Source: an uncultured Bacteroides sp.
GTDB taxonomy: Bacteria; Bacteroidota; Bacteroidia; Bacteroidales; Bacteroidaceae
Length of the DNA: 64,000 nt
Assembly (NCBI GenBank): GCA_900542985.1
Contig: UQPQ01000001.1
Coordinates: 50,640 to 114,639, forward strand
Direction: 5' to 3'
Position 1 is the first letter of the stretch; every line of letters starts with the position of its first letter. The notes beneath the pieces are model-generated. The model had not been told where the DNA came from. It saw only the letters and a program-made list of their open reading frames with translations, and did not search any database. This document shows positions 9,513-23,280 of the stretch, piece after piece. Position numbers and translations under genes: made by a program.

Positions 9513-10886
9513 TTATCCTTCGGCAGATTCTTTATGTTCTTTGATGATAGACACGCATAATGCACCGATAATAAGCAATACTCCTGCCAATACAAGCATG
9601 TTGACTTCTGGAGCAATCTGTCCTTCGGTTGTGAACAGTTTTAAAATCCATCCTCCTGCAACAGCTGCTACAATCTGGGGTACACAAATTGTGCCGTTGA
9701 ATAGTCCTAAATAGGTACCCATATGTCCTCCGGTGAGTGCGTTGGTCAGAATCGTGAACGGCATAGCCAACATGGCTGCCCATGCACATCCGATAAGCAG
9801 GAAGGATACAAACAACATGTACTGGTTGTGAATAAAAAGAATGGATATGAATCCGATTCCTCCCAATACTAAACTTAGTGCGTAGGCGAATTTACGGTTT
9901 TTGATAGACGGCATGGTAACAGCCCAAATTACAGAACCGATGGCTTGTACTGCAAAGAGAATACCTACCCAGTCGCCCGCAGTCTGGTATTGCAGAGATT
10001 GTGTATCGAGAACCATGTGAGTCACTCCGTCCTTTACCAACTCTATAGCCGGAGTGTTGAATACATTGGCAGCAATGGTTCCGTTGGTATAGGTCCACAT
10101 GAACATGAAAGCAGCCCAGCAGAAGAACTGTACCAAACCCACTGTCCAAAAGGCTTTGGGGGCTTTTACCAGTAATTTGAATACATTGGTTTTTTCCTGT
10201 TCTGCCTCTTTGGTAATTCCGTGATATTCGGCATAAAGTTGGGGAGGATATTCTTTTACTTTTACAGTCGTATAAATTACACAAAGAATAAGGATGGCTG
10301 CTCCAATGTAGAAAGAGTAGATGACAGAATCAGGAATGACACCTTTAGGAGCTATATTACTGATACCAATCGCTGCAAAAATAAAAGGGAAGAGATAACC
10401 GGCTAAGCTTCCGGCATTGCATAGAAAACTTTGGATGGAATAGGCAAGCCCTTTCTGCTTTTCGTTTACCATATCGCCCACCATCATTTTGAAAGGTTGC
10501 ATGGCAATGTTGATGGAAGTATCCAAAAACATCAGTGAAACCAGACCGAAAATCATAGCTGCCGATACTCCCATACCGAAACTGCCGGCATTGGGAAGAA
10601 GACACATTACCAGTACGGCAATCAGGGCTCCTACAAACAGATAAGGAATCCGTCGTCCGAAACGGCACCAGGTTTTGTCGCTTAAAGCACCGATAATAGG
10701 TTGCACGATGATTCCCGCTAAAGGAGGCAGTATCCAGAAATAACTTAAACTGTGAGGGTCGGCTCCTAAAGTAGAGAATATACGACTAATGTTTGCACTT
10801 TGTAAGGCGTAGGCTATTTGCACACCGAAAAACCCGAAACTGATGTTCCACAGTTTCCAGAAATTTAAATCAGGTATTTTTTTCAT
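9513..10886 (-). CDS. MFS sugar transporter, SLC45/GPH type (probable maltose permease)
   Basis: A 457-residue membrane protein with about 12 hydrophobic segments. It begins MKKIPDLNFWKLWNISFGFF and contains GVQIAYALQSANISRIF, PLAGIIVQPIIGALSDKTW and RFGRRIPY. This is the signature of the SLC45/sucrose-maltose:H+ symporter branch, with the conserved SD(K/R) and RFGRR loop after TM2. Later motifs such as GCAWAAMLAMPFTIL also fit. It lies between the SusR-like regulator and a glycosidase-like lipoprotein, next to susA, so maltose or maltooligosaccharide uptake across the inner membrane is the likely role. Sus systems as known rely on an unlinked inner-membrane importer, so this linkage is informative. 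Confidence 0.85.
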   Translation of the reverse strand: MKKIPDLNFWKLWNISFGFFGVQIAYALQSANISRIFSTLGADPHSLSYFWILPPLAGIIVQPIIGALSDKTWCRFGRRIPYLFVGALIAVLVMCLLPNAGSFGMGVSAAMIFGLVSLMFLDTSINIAMQPFKMMVGDMVNEKQKGLAYSIQSFLCNAGSLAGYLFPFIFAAIGISNIAPKGVIPDSVIYSFYIGAAILILCVIYTTVKVKEYPPQLYAEYHGITKEAEQEKTNVFKLLVKAPKAFWTVGLVQFFCWAAFMFMWTYTNGTIAANVFNTPAIELVKDGVTHMVLDTQSLQYQTAGDWVGILFAVQAIGSVIWAVTMPSIKNRKFAYALSLVLGGIGFISILFIHNQYMLFVSFLLIGCAWAAMLAMPFTILTNALTGGHMGTYLGLFNGTICVPQIVAAVAGGWILKLFTTEGQIAPEVNMLVLAGVLLIIGALCVSIIKEHKESAEG

Positions 10887-10916
10887 GGTAATATTATGTA
10901 TATGTATTTCCTTGCC

Positions 10917-12512
10917 TTACAGATTCATTACCTCCTGTTCGAAATTCTCTTTATCGCCAATGGCTTTATTTCGAATCTTACTGCGATAATTGTAAACAGT
11001 GGCTAAAGAGTAACCTAAAAAGTGGGCAATACGGGCTGCATCGGTTACTCCCAAACGAATCAGTGCAAATATACGAAGTTCTGTATTTAAAAGTTCACCT
11101 GATTTAGGATAAATTTTTCCGTCTTCTGATAATAAATTGTTAAAGTCGTTGATAAAGTTGGGAAAGAGGTTTAAGAATGATTTATCAAACTCATTGTAGA
11201 AATTCTTTCTTTCGTCGCGTAAAAACTGTTCGGAACGAATGGTTTTGAACAATTCTTCTATTTTAGAAGCCATTGCCAGTTTCTCTAATGAACGTCTGTA
11301 CTGTTCCAGTTTTTCCAGATAACTTACGCAACGGTCTAAATAGCGTGCAATGTATTCTTCTTTGATTTTTCCGGTTTGTGCTAATTTACTGTTGACTGCT
11401 ACTAATTGAGTATTACTCTCGTAGAGACTTTTTCGCATGGCCGACAGTTTTTTCATCCAATAATAAAGGTAGAATGTGGCAACGATAAGCAGAAATGCCA
11501 GTAAGCTGATACAGACAAGAAGTTTTTTAGTAATAGCTTGTTCTTCAGCTTCTTTTACCTTGTATGCTTTGTCAATAATAGGATATACTTCAGTTACTTC
11601 CAGAAACCGGAGGCGGGCATTGCATGCTACGGCATCTTCCATAGAACAGTTCAGGTATCTGTAAGCCCTTTCCAAGTCTCCTTGTTCGTAGATTAAACGG
11701 GCCAGTTTCTGTAAAGAAGCATATTCCCGGACAGCCATTTTCATGTCGAGTATGGCTGTTTGGGCCAAATAATACATTTGTTTTTCTACGTCTTTCTTTA
11801 CCTCATAGGCTTCGGACAAAGTGTAATTAATATAGGCCAACTTTTGCATGCTTTGTGGCTGTGAACTCAGCTGTTTGAGCAGAGTGATGGCTTCGTCTGG
11901 TTTATTGTATAATAATTTTTTCTCTGCGAAAACGATATCACGATCGGGGCCGGGAGAAGAGAGGAGCAGAATAGAATCTCTATATAAGTCTGTTTGTTTC
12001 AGATATTTACTTTTGGCAGAGGCTTCGGCTGTATAGTCGGCAATCCAACCATAATAGGCACGATAAGTGCGGTAATAGTAGTCGAGTGCTCCTTTTTCCA
12101 GTTCATGGGGATTTATCTTCTGCAATTCCAGTAAGGCTTCGTTGTACATACCCATCACTCCCATGACTTCGGCACGATTGATGATAATTTCGTTTTTTAA
12201 GTCAGGGCGGTTTAATTCTGGCAGAATCTTGGATTTTCCGTTGATATAATATAAAGAAGAGTCGGCTTGATAATGGAGATATTCATAAAATAAGGAGCCG
12301 CACAAATTGTATTTTTCCCATATATCTGAAGAATGCTGCAAACGTTCTTTTAGATTCTGAATGTTTTCTTCGCGTTGGGAGTGATAAATCTCTTTTTGTA
12401 AGATTACTCGATCTAATTCATTCAATACTTGTTGAAGTGACACAGATTGTGCATGGATGGAAACGAGCCATACATTTATGAACCCGAATAGAAGTAATGA
12501 ATATGCTCTCAT
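10917..12512 (-). CDS. susR: SusR-like membrane-spanning maltose-responsive regulator
   Basis: A 531-residue protein with an N-terminal signal or membrane segment. A periplasmic TPR-like helical sensor domain covers about residues 25-325. A transmembrane helix ([23 protein letters not shown]) falls near 330-350. A coiled-coil linker follows, and the cytoplasmic C-terminal helix-turn-helix has [31 protein letters not shown]. This layout and length match B. thetaiotaomicron SusR, which senses maltose and activates the sus genes. It is divergent from susA across a 228-bp gap. Specificity for maltose is inferred from position. Confidence 0.85.
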   Translation of the reverse strand: MRAYSLLLFGFINVWLVSIHAQSVSLQQVLNELDRVILQKEIYHSQREENIQNLKERLQHSSDIWEKYNLCGSLFYEYLHYQADSSLYYINGKSKILPELNRPDLKNEIIINRAEVMGVMGMYNEALLELQKINPHELEKGALDYYYRTYRAYYGWIADYTAEASAKSKYLKQTDLYRDSILLLSSPGPDRDIVFAEKKLLYNKPDEAITLLKQLSSQPQSMQKLAYINYTLSEAYEVKKDVEKQMYYLAQTAILDMKMAVREYASLQKLARLIYEQGDLERAYRYLNCSMEDAVACNARLRFLEVTEVYPIIDKAYKVKEAEEQAITKKLLVCISLLAFLLIVATFYLYYWMKKLSAMRKSLYESNTQLVAVNSKLAQTGKIKEEYIARYLDRCVSYLEKLEQYRRSLEKLAMASKIEELFKTIRSEQFLRDERKNFYNEFDKSFLNLFPNFINDFNNLLSEDGKIYPKSGELLNTELRIFALIRLGVTDAARIAHFLGYSLATVYNYRSKIRNKAIGDKENFEQEVMNL

Positions 12513-12538
12513 AGTATCTTGTCTGCATTTGATTTATG

Positions 12539-12546
12539 CAAATATA
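12539..12546 (-). promoter_or_regulatory. Candidate -7 element for the susR transcript
   Basis: On the minus strand this reads TATATTTG, matching TAnnTTTG, 27 bp upstream of the susR start. No well-spaced -33 box is visible. Confidence 0.45.
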
Positions 12547-12686
12547 TAATAATTCTCAAATAAGATATTGTCTGACATGGAAAAAACTTTTCTTTTTCAT
12601 TTATAATATTAGCGATGCCTATATTTATTATGTGACTGAATAATAATGGTTTATGTGTATTGCCTGTTTATATTTTCATTGTATGA

Positions 12687-14594
<1,908 letters not shown>

Positions 14595-14719
14595 CAGGTT
14601 TATATTATTGTTCCTTTTTGTAAAGTGTAACTATTTGAATAATAATCTATTATTGATTATATAAAGAGGTTTTGATTTATATTTTTATTCTGAGGGTTAT
14701 AACAAGTAATCAGACCCGA

Positions 14720-14727
14720 TAGTTTTG
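14720..14727 (+). promoter_or_regulatory. Candidate -7 element for susB
   Basis: TAGTTTTG matches TAnnTTTG, 46 bp before the susB ATG in a 178-bp gap after susA. It suggests that susB can be transcribed separately from susA. Confidence 0.4.
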
Positions 14728-14766
14728 CAATACACGTTCTGATAACGTTGACCCTTTAATACTTGA

Positions 14767-16953
<2,187 letters not shown>

Positions 16954-16972
16954 ACAAAGTAAGAACTCTTTT

Positions 16973-17003
16973 CATAGGAGGGCACTGGCTTTGTCTTCCT
17001 ATG
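16973..17003 (+). other. Hairpin between susB and susC
   Basis: CATAGGA (16973-16979) pairs with TCCTATG (16997-17003). No T run follows, so it is a weak terminator or an mRNA processing/stability hairpin that could set different levels of susB and susCDE message. Confidence 0.35.
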
Positions 17004-17139
17004 ATATTATATAGATTTGGTTTATTGATGTTTATATAAGGTAAGGAATAAAAATTTATCTTATTTGAAAAGGTTGAGATTCGTATTGTTTTCAATAGGT
17101 ATTTATTACGATAATATTCTAATACTTTAATTTAATAAT

Positions 17140-20100
17140 ATGAAAATAGAAGGAATGAAAAAAATGAGTAAGTTCTTGCTATTATGGTTAGTAGGAGTTT
17201 TACTCTCTGTACAAGCCTTTGCACAAGGCATTACAGTTAAGGGCGTGGTGAAAGATAATACCGGTGAGCCGGTTATCGGTGCAAACGTATTGGTGAAAAA
17301 CACTACCAATGGTACTATTACCGACTTTGATGGTAATTTTACGTTAAATGCTAATAAGGGAGATATTGTAGTTATTTCCTTTATTGGATATAAAACTCAG
17401 GAGTTGCCTGCTGCAGCTATGATGAATGTAATTCTGAAGGATGATTCAGAAATGCTTGATGATGTAGTTGTAATTGGTTATGGTTCTGTGAAGAAAAATG
17501 ATGCGACAGGTTCTGTGACAGCTATTAAACCGGATGAGTTGAGTAAAGGTATAACTACCAATGCACAAGATATGTTGGCAGGTAAGGTTGCCGGTATGAG
17601 TGTAATCAGCAACGATGGTACTCCGGGTGGAGGTTCACAGATTCGTATCCGTGGTGGTTCTTCATTGAATGCCAGCAACGATCCCTTGATTGTAATTGAT
17701 GGACTTGCTATCGATAACAATGGTATCAAAGGTATGTCTAATGGTTTGTCTATGGTAAACCCAGAAGATATTGAAACTTTTACAGTGTTGAAAGATGCTT
17801 CTGCAACAGCGATTTATGGTTCTCGTGCATCTAATGGTGTCATTATTATTACCACAAAGAAAGGTAAGAGTGGACAGGCTCCTAAAGTAAGCTATAATGG
17901 TTCTGTATCTGTATCTACTACTCAGAAAAGATACGATGTATTGACAGGTGACGAATATCGTAATTATGTGTCACAGTTATGGGGTGACGAAGCACTCCCT
18001 GCAGAACTGGGAACAGAAAATACTGACTGGCAGGATGAGGTATTTCGTACAGCTGTAAGCACAGATCATCATGTATCAGTAAATGGCGGTTTAAAGAATT
18101 TACCTTACCGCGTTTCTTTCGGATACAGCAGTAATAATGGTATCGTGAAAAACTCTAATTTCCAGCGTTTCACCACTTCTGTAAACTTAGCTCCTTCTTT
18201 CTTTGATGATCATTTGAAGTTCAATATTACAGCGAAATACATGAATGGAAAGAATACTTATGTAGATGGAGCTGCTGTAGGTGGAGCAATGTCTATGGAC
18301 CCGACTCGTCCGGTACGTAGTTCCGATCCAATGTATGATTTCTTTGGTGGTTTTTATCAGACAGCACAGGGAACAAGTGATTACTCTGATAAATCATGGG
18401 CTTATACTTCTAATAAAAATACTCCACAGAATCCGGTTGCAGTATTAGACCAGAAAGATGATACAGCAAACAGCAATGACTTTGTGGGTAATATCGAAAT
18501 GGATTATAAATTTCATTTCTTGCCAGATCTCCGTATTCATGCAAGTATTGGTGGAGATTATGCAGAAGGTAGACAGACTACAATTTATTCTCCTTATTCA
18601 TATTCTTATAACTATTATGGAAATCGTTCTGTAGCAACAGAGTATAAATATAATATCTCTTATAATGTATATGGACAGTATATCAAAACTATAGGCGATC
18701 ATATGATTGATGTTATGGCCGGAGGTGAAGAACAGCATTTCCATAGAAATGGTTTCAATGAAGGTTATGGATGGGATAGTTATCTGCAGGTAAAACACGA
18801 TGAAGTTTTGCGCGAAGAAACTGCATATGCTACCCGTAATACATTGGTGTCTTATTTTGGACGTTTGAATTATTCTTTATTGGATCGTTACTTGTTTACA
18901 TTTACAATGCGTTGGGATGGTTCTTCTCGTTTTGCAAGTGCAAATCGTTGGGGTACATTCCCGTCTTTGGCTTTGGGATGGAAAATCAAGGAAGAAAAAT
19001 TCTTGAGAAATGTAAATTTCTTGTCTGATTTGAAACTTCGTTTAGGTTGGGGTATTACTGGTCAGCAAGATGTAACTTCTGATTTTGCTTATATGCCTCT
19101 TTATTATGCAAATGACTCGTTTGCACAGTATCCGTTTGGAGATGTATACTATAACTCTTCCAGACCAAATGCCTTTAATACAGATTTAAAGTGGGAACAG
19201 ACTACCACTTATAATGCAGGGTTGGATTTTGGATTCTTGAATGGTCGAATTAGTGGTAATATTGATGGTTACTATCGCGAAACAGACGATTTGCTGAACA
19301 GTGTGAAAATCCCGGTTGGAACAAACTTTAATGCCCAAATGCTGAAGAATATTGGTTCATTGAAGAATTATGGTGTGGAATTTGCAATTAATGCGAAACC
19401 TATTGTTACGAAAGATTTCTTATGGGATGTAACTTATAATTTTACATGGAATCATAATGAAATTACGAAGTTGACAGGTGGAAATGACGCAGATTATTAT
19501 GTAGAAACAGGAGATAAGATTTCTCGTGGAAACAATACCAAGGTACAAGTAAATAAAGTAGGGTATCCGGCAAATTCTTTTTATGTTTATCAGCAAGTAT
19601 ATGATGAAAACGGAAAGCCTATTGAAAATATGTTCGTAGATCGTAATGGTGATGGTATTATCAATAGCTCTGATAAATACATTTATAAGAAACCGGCTGC
19701 CGATTTCCTGATGGGATTCACATCGAAAATGACTTATAAAAACTGGGATTTCAGCTTCTCGCTTCGTGCCAGTCTGAATAACTATGTATATTATGACTTT
19801 TTAGCAGGAAAGGCTAATGTAAGTCAGTCTGGTTTGTTCTCTAATACTGCCTGGTCGAATACAACTCCAGAAGCAATAGAGTTAGGTTTTCAAGGGATAG
19901 GTGACTATTATATGAGTGACTATTTTGTACGTAATGCCTCTTTCTTGCGTTGTGACAATATTACATTAGGATATTCGTTTAAGAATTTGTGTAAGACTTC
20001 TGCATACAAAGGAATTGGTGGACGTATCTATGCAACCGTACAAAATCCATTTATCATTACTAAGTATGACGGATTGGATCCGGAAGTACAAAGTGGTATT

Positions 20101-20160
20101 GATGGAAGTCCTTATCCACGTCCTTTGACATTCCTTTTGGGACTTAATTTACAATTCTAA
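17140..20160 (+). CDS. susC: SusC, TonB-dependent starch oligosaccharide transporter
   Basis: A 1006-residue outer-membrane protein close in length to known SusC. The order is signal peptide (ending near QAFAQG), a carboxypeptidase-like CarbopepD_reg-2 domain (ITVKGVVKDNTGEPVIGANV), a TonB-box-like segment (DDVVVIGYGSVKK), the plug (MSVISNDGTPGGGSQIRIRGG, DPLIVIDG, ATAIYGSRASNGVIIITTKKG) and a 22-strand barrel ending in LGLNLQF with terminal Phe. It imports starch oligosaccharides captured by SusD. ATGs at 17155 and 17164 are alternative starts and give a more usual signal peptide length. It is followed 18 bp later by susD. Confidence 0.94.
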   Translation: MKIEGMKKMSKFLLLWLVGVLLSVQAFAQGITVKGVVKDNTGEPVIGANVLVKNTTNGTITDFDGNFTLNANKGDIVVISFIGYKTQELPAAAMMNVILKDDSEMLDDVVVIGYGSVKKNDATGSVTAIKPDELSKGITTNAQDMLAGKVAGMSVISNDGTPGGGSQIRIRGGSSLNASNDPLIVIDGLAIDNNGIKGMSNGLSMVNPEDIETFTVLKDASATAIYGSRASNGVIIITTKKGKSGQAPKVSYNGSVSVSTTQKRYDVLTGDEYRNYVSQLWGDEALPAELGTENTDWQDEVFRTAVSTDHHVSVNGGLKNLPYRVSFGYSSNNGIVKNSNFQRFTTSVNLAPSFFDDHLKFNITAKYMNGKNTYVDGAAVGGAMSMDPTRPVRSSDPMYDFFGGFYQTAQGTSDYSDKSWAYTSNKNTPQNPVAVLDQKDDTANSNDFVGNIEMDYKFHFLPDLRIHASIGGDYAEGRQTTIYSPYSYSYNYYGNRSVATEYKYNISYNVYGQYIKTIGDHMIDVMAGGEEQHFHRNGFNEGYGWDSYLQVKHDEVLREETAYATRNTLVSYFGRLNYSLLDRYLFTFTMRWDGSSRFASANRWGTFPSLALGWKIKEEKFLRNVNFLSDLKLRLGWGITGQQDVTSDFAYMPLYYANDSFAQYPFGDVYYNSSRPNAFNTDLKWEQTTTYNAGLDFGFLNGRISGNIDGYYRETDDLLNSVKIPVGTNFNAQMLKNIGSLKNYGVEFAINAKPIVTKDFLWDVTYNFTWNHNEITKLTGGNDADYYVETGDKISRGNNTKVQVNKVGYPANSFYVYQQVYDENGKPIENMFVDRNGDGIINSSDKYIYKKPAADFLMGFTSKMTYKNWDFSFSLRASLNNYVYYDFLAGKANVSQSGLFSNTAWSNTTPEAIELGFQGIGDYYMSDYFVRNASFLRCDNITLGYSFKNLCKTSAYKGIGGRIYATVQNPFIITKYDGLDPEVQSGIDGSPYPRPLTFLLGLNLQF

Positions 20161-20178
20161 CCTTAAAAAATAATTGCT

Positions 20179-21849
20179 ATGATGAAAAAAAGATATCTTT
20201 CGCATATATTTTCAGCAGCCTTCTTGTTGGCTACAACAATGGGAACTGTTTCTTGTATCAATGATTTGGACATTAGTTCTATAGATCCGCAAAGTTCATC
20301 ATCTTTCAATAAAGATGAAGTTTTTGTGAAACAATATGCAACTTTAGGGCTTACTGGTCAGAAAGGTCTTGCGGGTAGTCCTGATTTGGATGGACAGGAC
20401 GAAGGAGAAAGTGGATTCTATCGTACAGTATTCAATTGTCAGGAATTTCCTACAGATGAATGTATCTGGGTATGGCAGGATAATGTAGATATCCCTCAGT
20501 TTACAGGAATCAGTTGGAACTCGTCCAGTATTCGTACTGAATGGGTATATGTACGTTTGGGATATGATATAACTCAGTACAATTTCTTTTTGGATATGAC
20601 TGAAGGTATGACGGATGCAGAAACAATACGCCAACGTGCGGAAGTTCGTTTCCTGCGTGCCTTGCACTATTATTATTTCCTCGATTTGTTTGGTAAAGCT
20701 CCTTTCAAGGAACACTTCAACAATGATTTGCCAACAGAAATATTGGCGCAAGATTTATATACCTATATCGAAGGTGAACTGAATGCGATAGAAAATGATA
20801 TGTACGAACCTGGTCAAGCTCCTTTTGGACGCGCTGACAAGGTTGCCAACTGGATTTTACGTGCGAGACTGTATTTGAACGCAGAAGTTTATACCGGTAC
20901 TGCCAATTACGATGGAGCAAGAGAATATGCCGATAAGGCTATTAATAGCGGATACTACGAGTTGTGCGATGATTATCAGCTGATGTTCATGGCAGATAAT
21001 GACCAAAATGAAAAGGCAATGAAAGAAATCGTTCTTCCTATTCGTCAGGATGGTATGAAGACTCGTAACTACGGTGGTTCTACTTATTTGGTATGTGGAA
21101 CTCGTACAGGAGGTATGCCCCGTATGGGTACTACAAATGGATGGTCTTGTCTGATCGCTCGCAATGCTTTGGTTTATAAATTCTTTGAAGAAGGTGAAGT
21201 ACCTATGATACCGTCAGATGTAGAAGTTCCTGGACAGGCTGATCTTCCTACCGACGAAGCTATTGACACATGGGATGCTCAATATGGTGTACGCACGGTA
21301 GACATGATTGAAAAAGCCGGTGATGATAGAGCCTTGTTCTATTCGGGTGCAGGTGGTGGAAAACGTACCATGGATCCTAAAGCAATTGCAGGTTTCCAAA
21401 GTGGATTATCTGTTGTAAAATGGCAGAACATTCGTTCGGATGGAGCTGCAACCAGTCACACAGAATATCCTGATACCGATATCCCGTTTATCCGTTTGGC
21501 AGAAGCTTATCTGACTCGTGCTGAGGCTTATTTCAGATTAAACAAGAAAGATCTGGCATTGCAGGATATTAAGACATTACGCAGCAAGCGTGGATGTAAA
21601 GTTCAGCCTACTTTGAACGATCTTACAGAAATGTATATTTTGGATGAATGGGCTCGTGAATTTTATCTGGAAGGTCGTCGTCGTAGTGATTTGATTCGTT
21701 TCGATTGTTTCACTACCGATAAATATATTTGGGACTGGAAAGGTGGAGTGAAAGAAGGTAAATCGGTAATTGATATTTATAATGTATATCCGATACCTGC
21801 TACTGATATTAATAATAACAATAACATGCACCAGAACGAAGGTTATTAA
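20179..21849 (+). CDS. susD: SusD, surface starch-binding lipoprotein
   Basis: A 556-residue surface lipoprotein with a lipobox (GTVSC, Cys26-27 region) and SusD/RagB helical TPR scaffold: RAEVRFLRALHYYYFLDLFG, VANWILRARLYLNAEVYTG, IRLAEAYLTRAEAYFRL and LDEWAREFYLEGRRRSDLIRF. A Trp-rich segment (CIWVWQDNVD) lies where the starch-binding arc of known SusD is located. It sits as a lid on SusC and captures the alpha-glucan helix. The C-terminal NMHQNEGY ending is typical. It is tightly linked to susC upstream and susE downstream. Confidence 0.94.
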   Translation: MMKKRYLSHIFSAAFLLATTMGTVSCINDLDISSIDPQSSSSFNKDEVFVKQYATLGLTGQKGLAGSPDLDGQDEGESGFYRTVFNCQEFPTDECIWVWQDNVDIPQFTGISWNSSSIRTEWVYVRLGYDITQYNFFLDMTEGMTDAETIRQRAEVRFLRALHYYYFLDLFGKAPFKEHFNNDLPTEILAQDLYTYIEGELNAIENDMYEPGQAPFGRADKVANWILRARLYLNAEVYTGTANYDGAREYADKAINSGYYELCDDYQLMFMADNDQNEKAMKEIVLPIRQDGMKTRNYGGSTYLVCGTRTGGMPRMGTTNGWSCLIARNALVYKFFEEGEVPMIPSDVEVPGQADLPTDEAIDTWDAQYGVRTVDMIEKAGDDRALFYSGAGGGKRTMDPKAIAGFQSGLSVVKWQNIRSDGAATSHTEYPDTDIPFIRLAEAYLTRAEAYFRLNKKDLALQDIKTLRSKRGCKVQPTLNDLTEMYILDEWAREFYLEGRRRSDLIRFDCFTTDKYIWDWKGGVKEGKSVIDIYNVYPIPATDINNNNNMHQNEGY

Positions 21850-21868
21850 TCTGATAATGATAGAATTT

Positions 21869-23023
21869 ATGAAAAATATATTTTTCTCAACAATATGTGC
21901 GGTTGCGCTATGTTTACCTATCCTTAGCGCATGCGATACAGACCGGGACGATAATCCCGTTTTGTACGAACCATCCAGTTTTGTATTGGAAACTCCTCAA
22001 GAGCAAATCTATGATTTAAGCAAGAAGGAAACTGTCTTTAAGTTGCAATGTCAGCAGCCGGAATATGGATTTCAGGCAGCAGTAACCTACACCCTTCATA
22101 TTTCCTTAACGGAAAACGGATTGACAGAAGAAGGTCAGTTTACTACATTGGGTACTACATTCGTATCTACTACGATTCAACCTGATGTAAATGAACTGAA
22201 CAATGCATTGGCTGATCTTTATATGGCCGCCAACCCAGATGTAGAAGATGTTGCTGGTAAAGAAGTTGTGGCCTATATGAAATTGGATGCCATACTGACT
22301 GGTAGCAGTAGAGGAGTATCTTCTTCGAATGCAGTGGAGGTTAAAACCTTTAAGTTGGGTACACCTGTCGTTACATTAGAACCTCCTACCGAAATGTATA
22401 TTGTAGGTTCTTCCATTGGTACACCATGGACTACCTGGCAAAAGATGATTAAAGTGAACGGTATGGATGGAGAATTCTGGACCATGGTTTATATAGATGC
22501 AGAAAACGGACAATTTAAGTTTGGTAAATACGAACAAGATTGGCTTGGCTTCGATAATATATCTTCTTTCAATGATCAGGCCGGTGCAAATCCAAGTAAT
22601 GAAGGAGGTAATATTAAAGTCAAGGCTGGCTGGTATGTCATTGCTATCCGTGCCGAAGTAAAAGGAAGTGAGTATGCATATACAATGAGTTTCTATTTAC
22701 CGCAGATTTATCTGTTTGGAGCTGCAAACGGGGGAGTTTGGGCTTATGCAGATGAGTGGAAGTTTACAATTCCGGAAACTCCGGACGGTGAGTTTGTATC
22801 ACCTGCATTTGCTGCCAGTGGTGAGTTGCGTATGTGTGTGAAAGCTGAATACGACTGGTATCGCTATGAGTTTACACTGAAGGATGGAACCACAATATTC
22901 TATCGTGAAGATAACGCAGTAAATAATGGATGGACTGATTTAGGACCGGAATATTCTGTTGTAGGAAATCCTGGTCAGAAAGTATATTTGAATTTCTCTA
23001 CAGGTACAGGTGAGGTGAAATAA
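21869..23023 (+). CDS. susE: SusE, starch-binding surface lipoprotein
   Basis: A 384-residue lipoprotein. The ATG at 21869 is chosen because it gives a clean lipoprotein signal (MKNIFFSTICAVALCLPILSAC); the open frame extends further back into susD. An N-terminal Ig-like SusE domain is followed by two repeated starch-binding modules with aromatic-rich segments: MYIVGSSIGTPWTTWQKM/FGKYEQDWLG and IYLFGAANGGVWAYADEW. Length equals that of known SusE (about 387) and is shorter than SusF, which has a third module. It begins 19 bp after susD. A terminator follows directly, so no susF is in this operon. Confidence 0.85.
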   Translation: MKNIFFSTICAVALCLPILSACDTDRDDNPVLYEPSSFVLETPQEQIYDLSKKETVFKLQCQQPEYGFQAAVTYTLHISLTENGLTEEGQFTTLGTTFVSTTIQPDVNELNNALADLYMAANPDVEDVAGKEVVAYMKLDAILTGSSRGVSSSNAVEVKTFKLGTPVVTLEPPTEMYIVGSSIGTPWTTWQKMIKVNGMDGEFWTMVYIDAENGQFKFGKYEQDWLGFDNISSFNDQAGANPSNEGGNIKVKAGWYVIAIRAEVKGSEYAYTMSFYLPQIYLFGAANGGVWAYADEWKFTIPETPDGEFVSPAFAASGELRMCVKAEYDWYRYEFTLKDGTTIFYREDNAVNNGWTDLGPEYSVVGNPGQKVYLNFSTGTGEVK

Positions 23024-23041
23024 TTTATCATAGATAAATGT

Positions 23042-23081
23042 AAAAAGGCATCTTCGTGCGGCAAGCGAAGATGCCTTTTTT
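23042..23081 (+). terminator. Intrinsic terminator of the sus operon
   Basis: A perfect 15-bp stem, AAAAAGGCATCTTCG (23042-23056) with CGAAGATGCCTTTTT (23066-23080), has a 9-nt loop and a T-rich 3' side. Confidence 0.92.
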
Positions 23082-23225
23082 GTTGGAAGATGGAAAAGAA
23101 TAAAACGAGGTGTTATATTACATTTCTATTTAATTTACATTGAAACGAAATTACAGAGATTTGAAAAGACTGTTACAATAAGGTGTTTGGATTATCGTAC
23201 TTATATATACTATGAGTGAATGGAT

Positions 23226-23233
23226 TACTTTTG
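23226..23233 (+). promoter_or_regulatory. Candidate -7 element for the second SusC/SusD operon
   Basis: TACTTTTG matches TAnnTTTG, 48 bp before the ATG at 23281. Four TTACA pentamers lie upstream at 23118, 23135, 23151 and 23173 and could be regulator sites. No properly spaced -33 box is visible. Confidence 0.45.
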
Positions 23234-23280
23234 CGGCGGGTAAAAAGAAATCAACATTAAACATAGACATATAATAGAGT

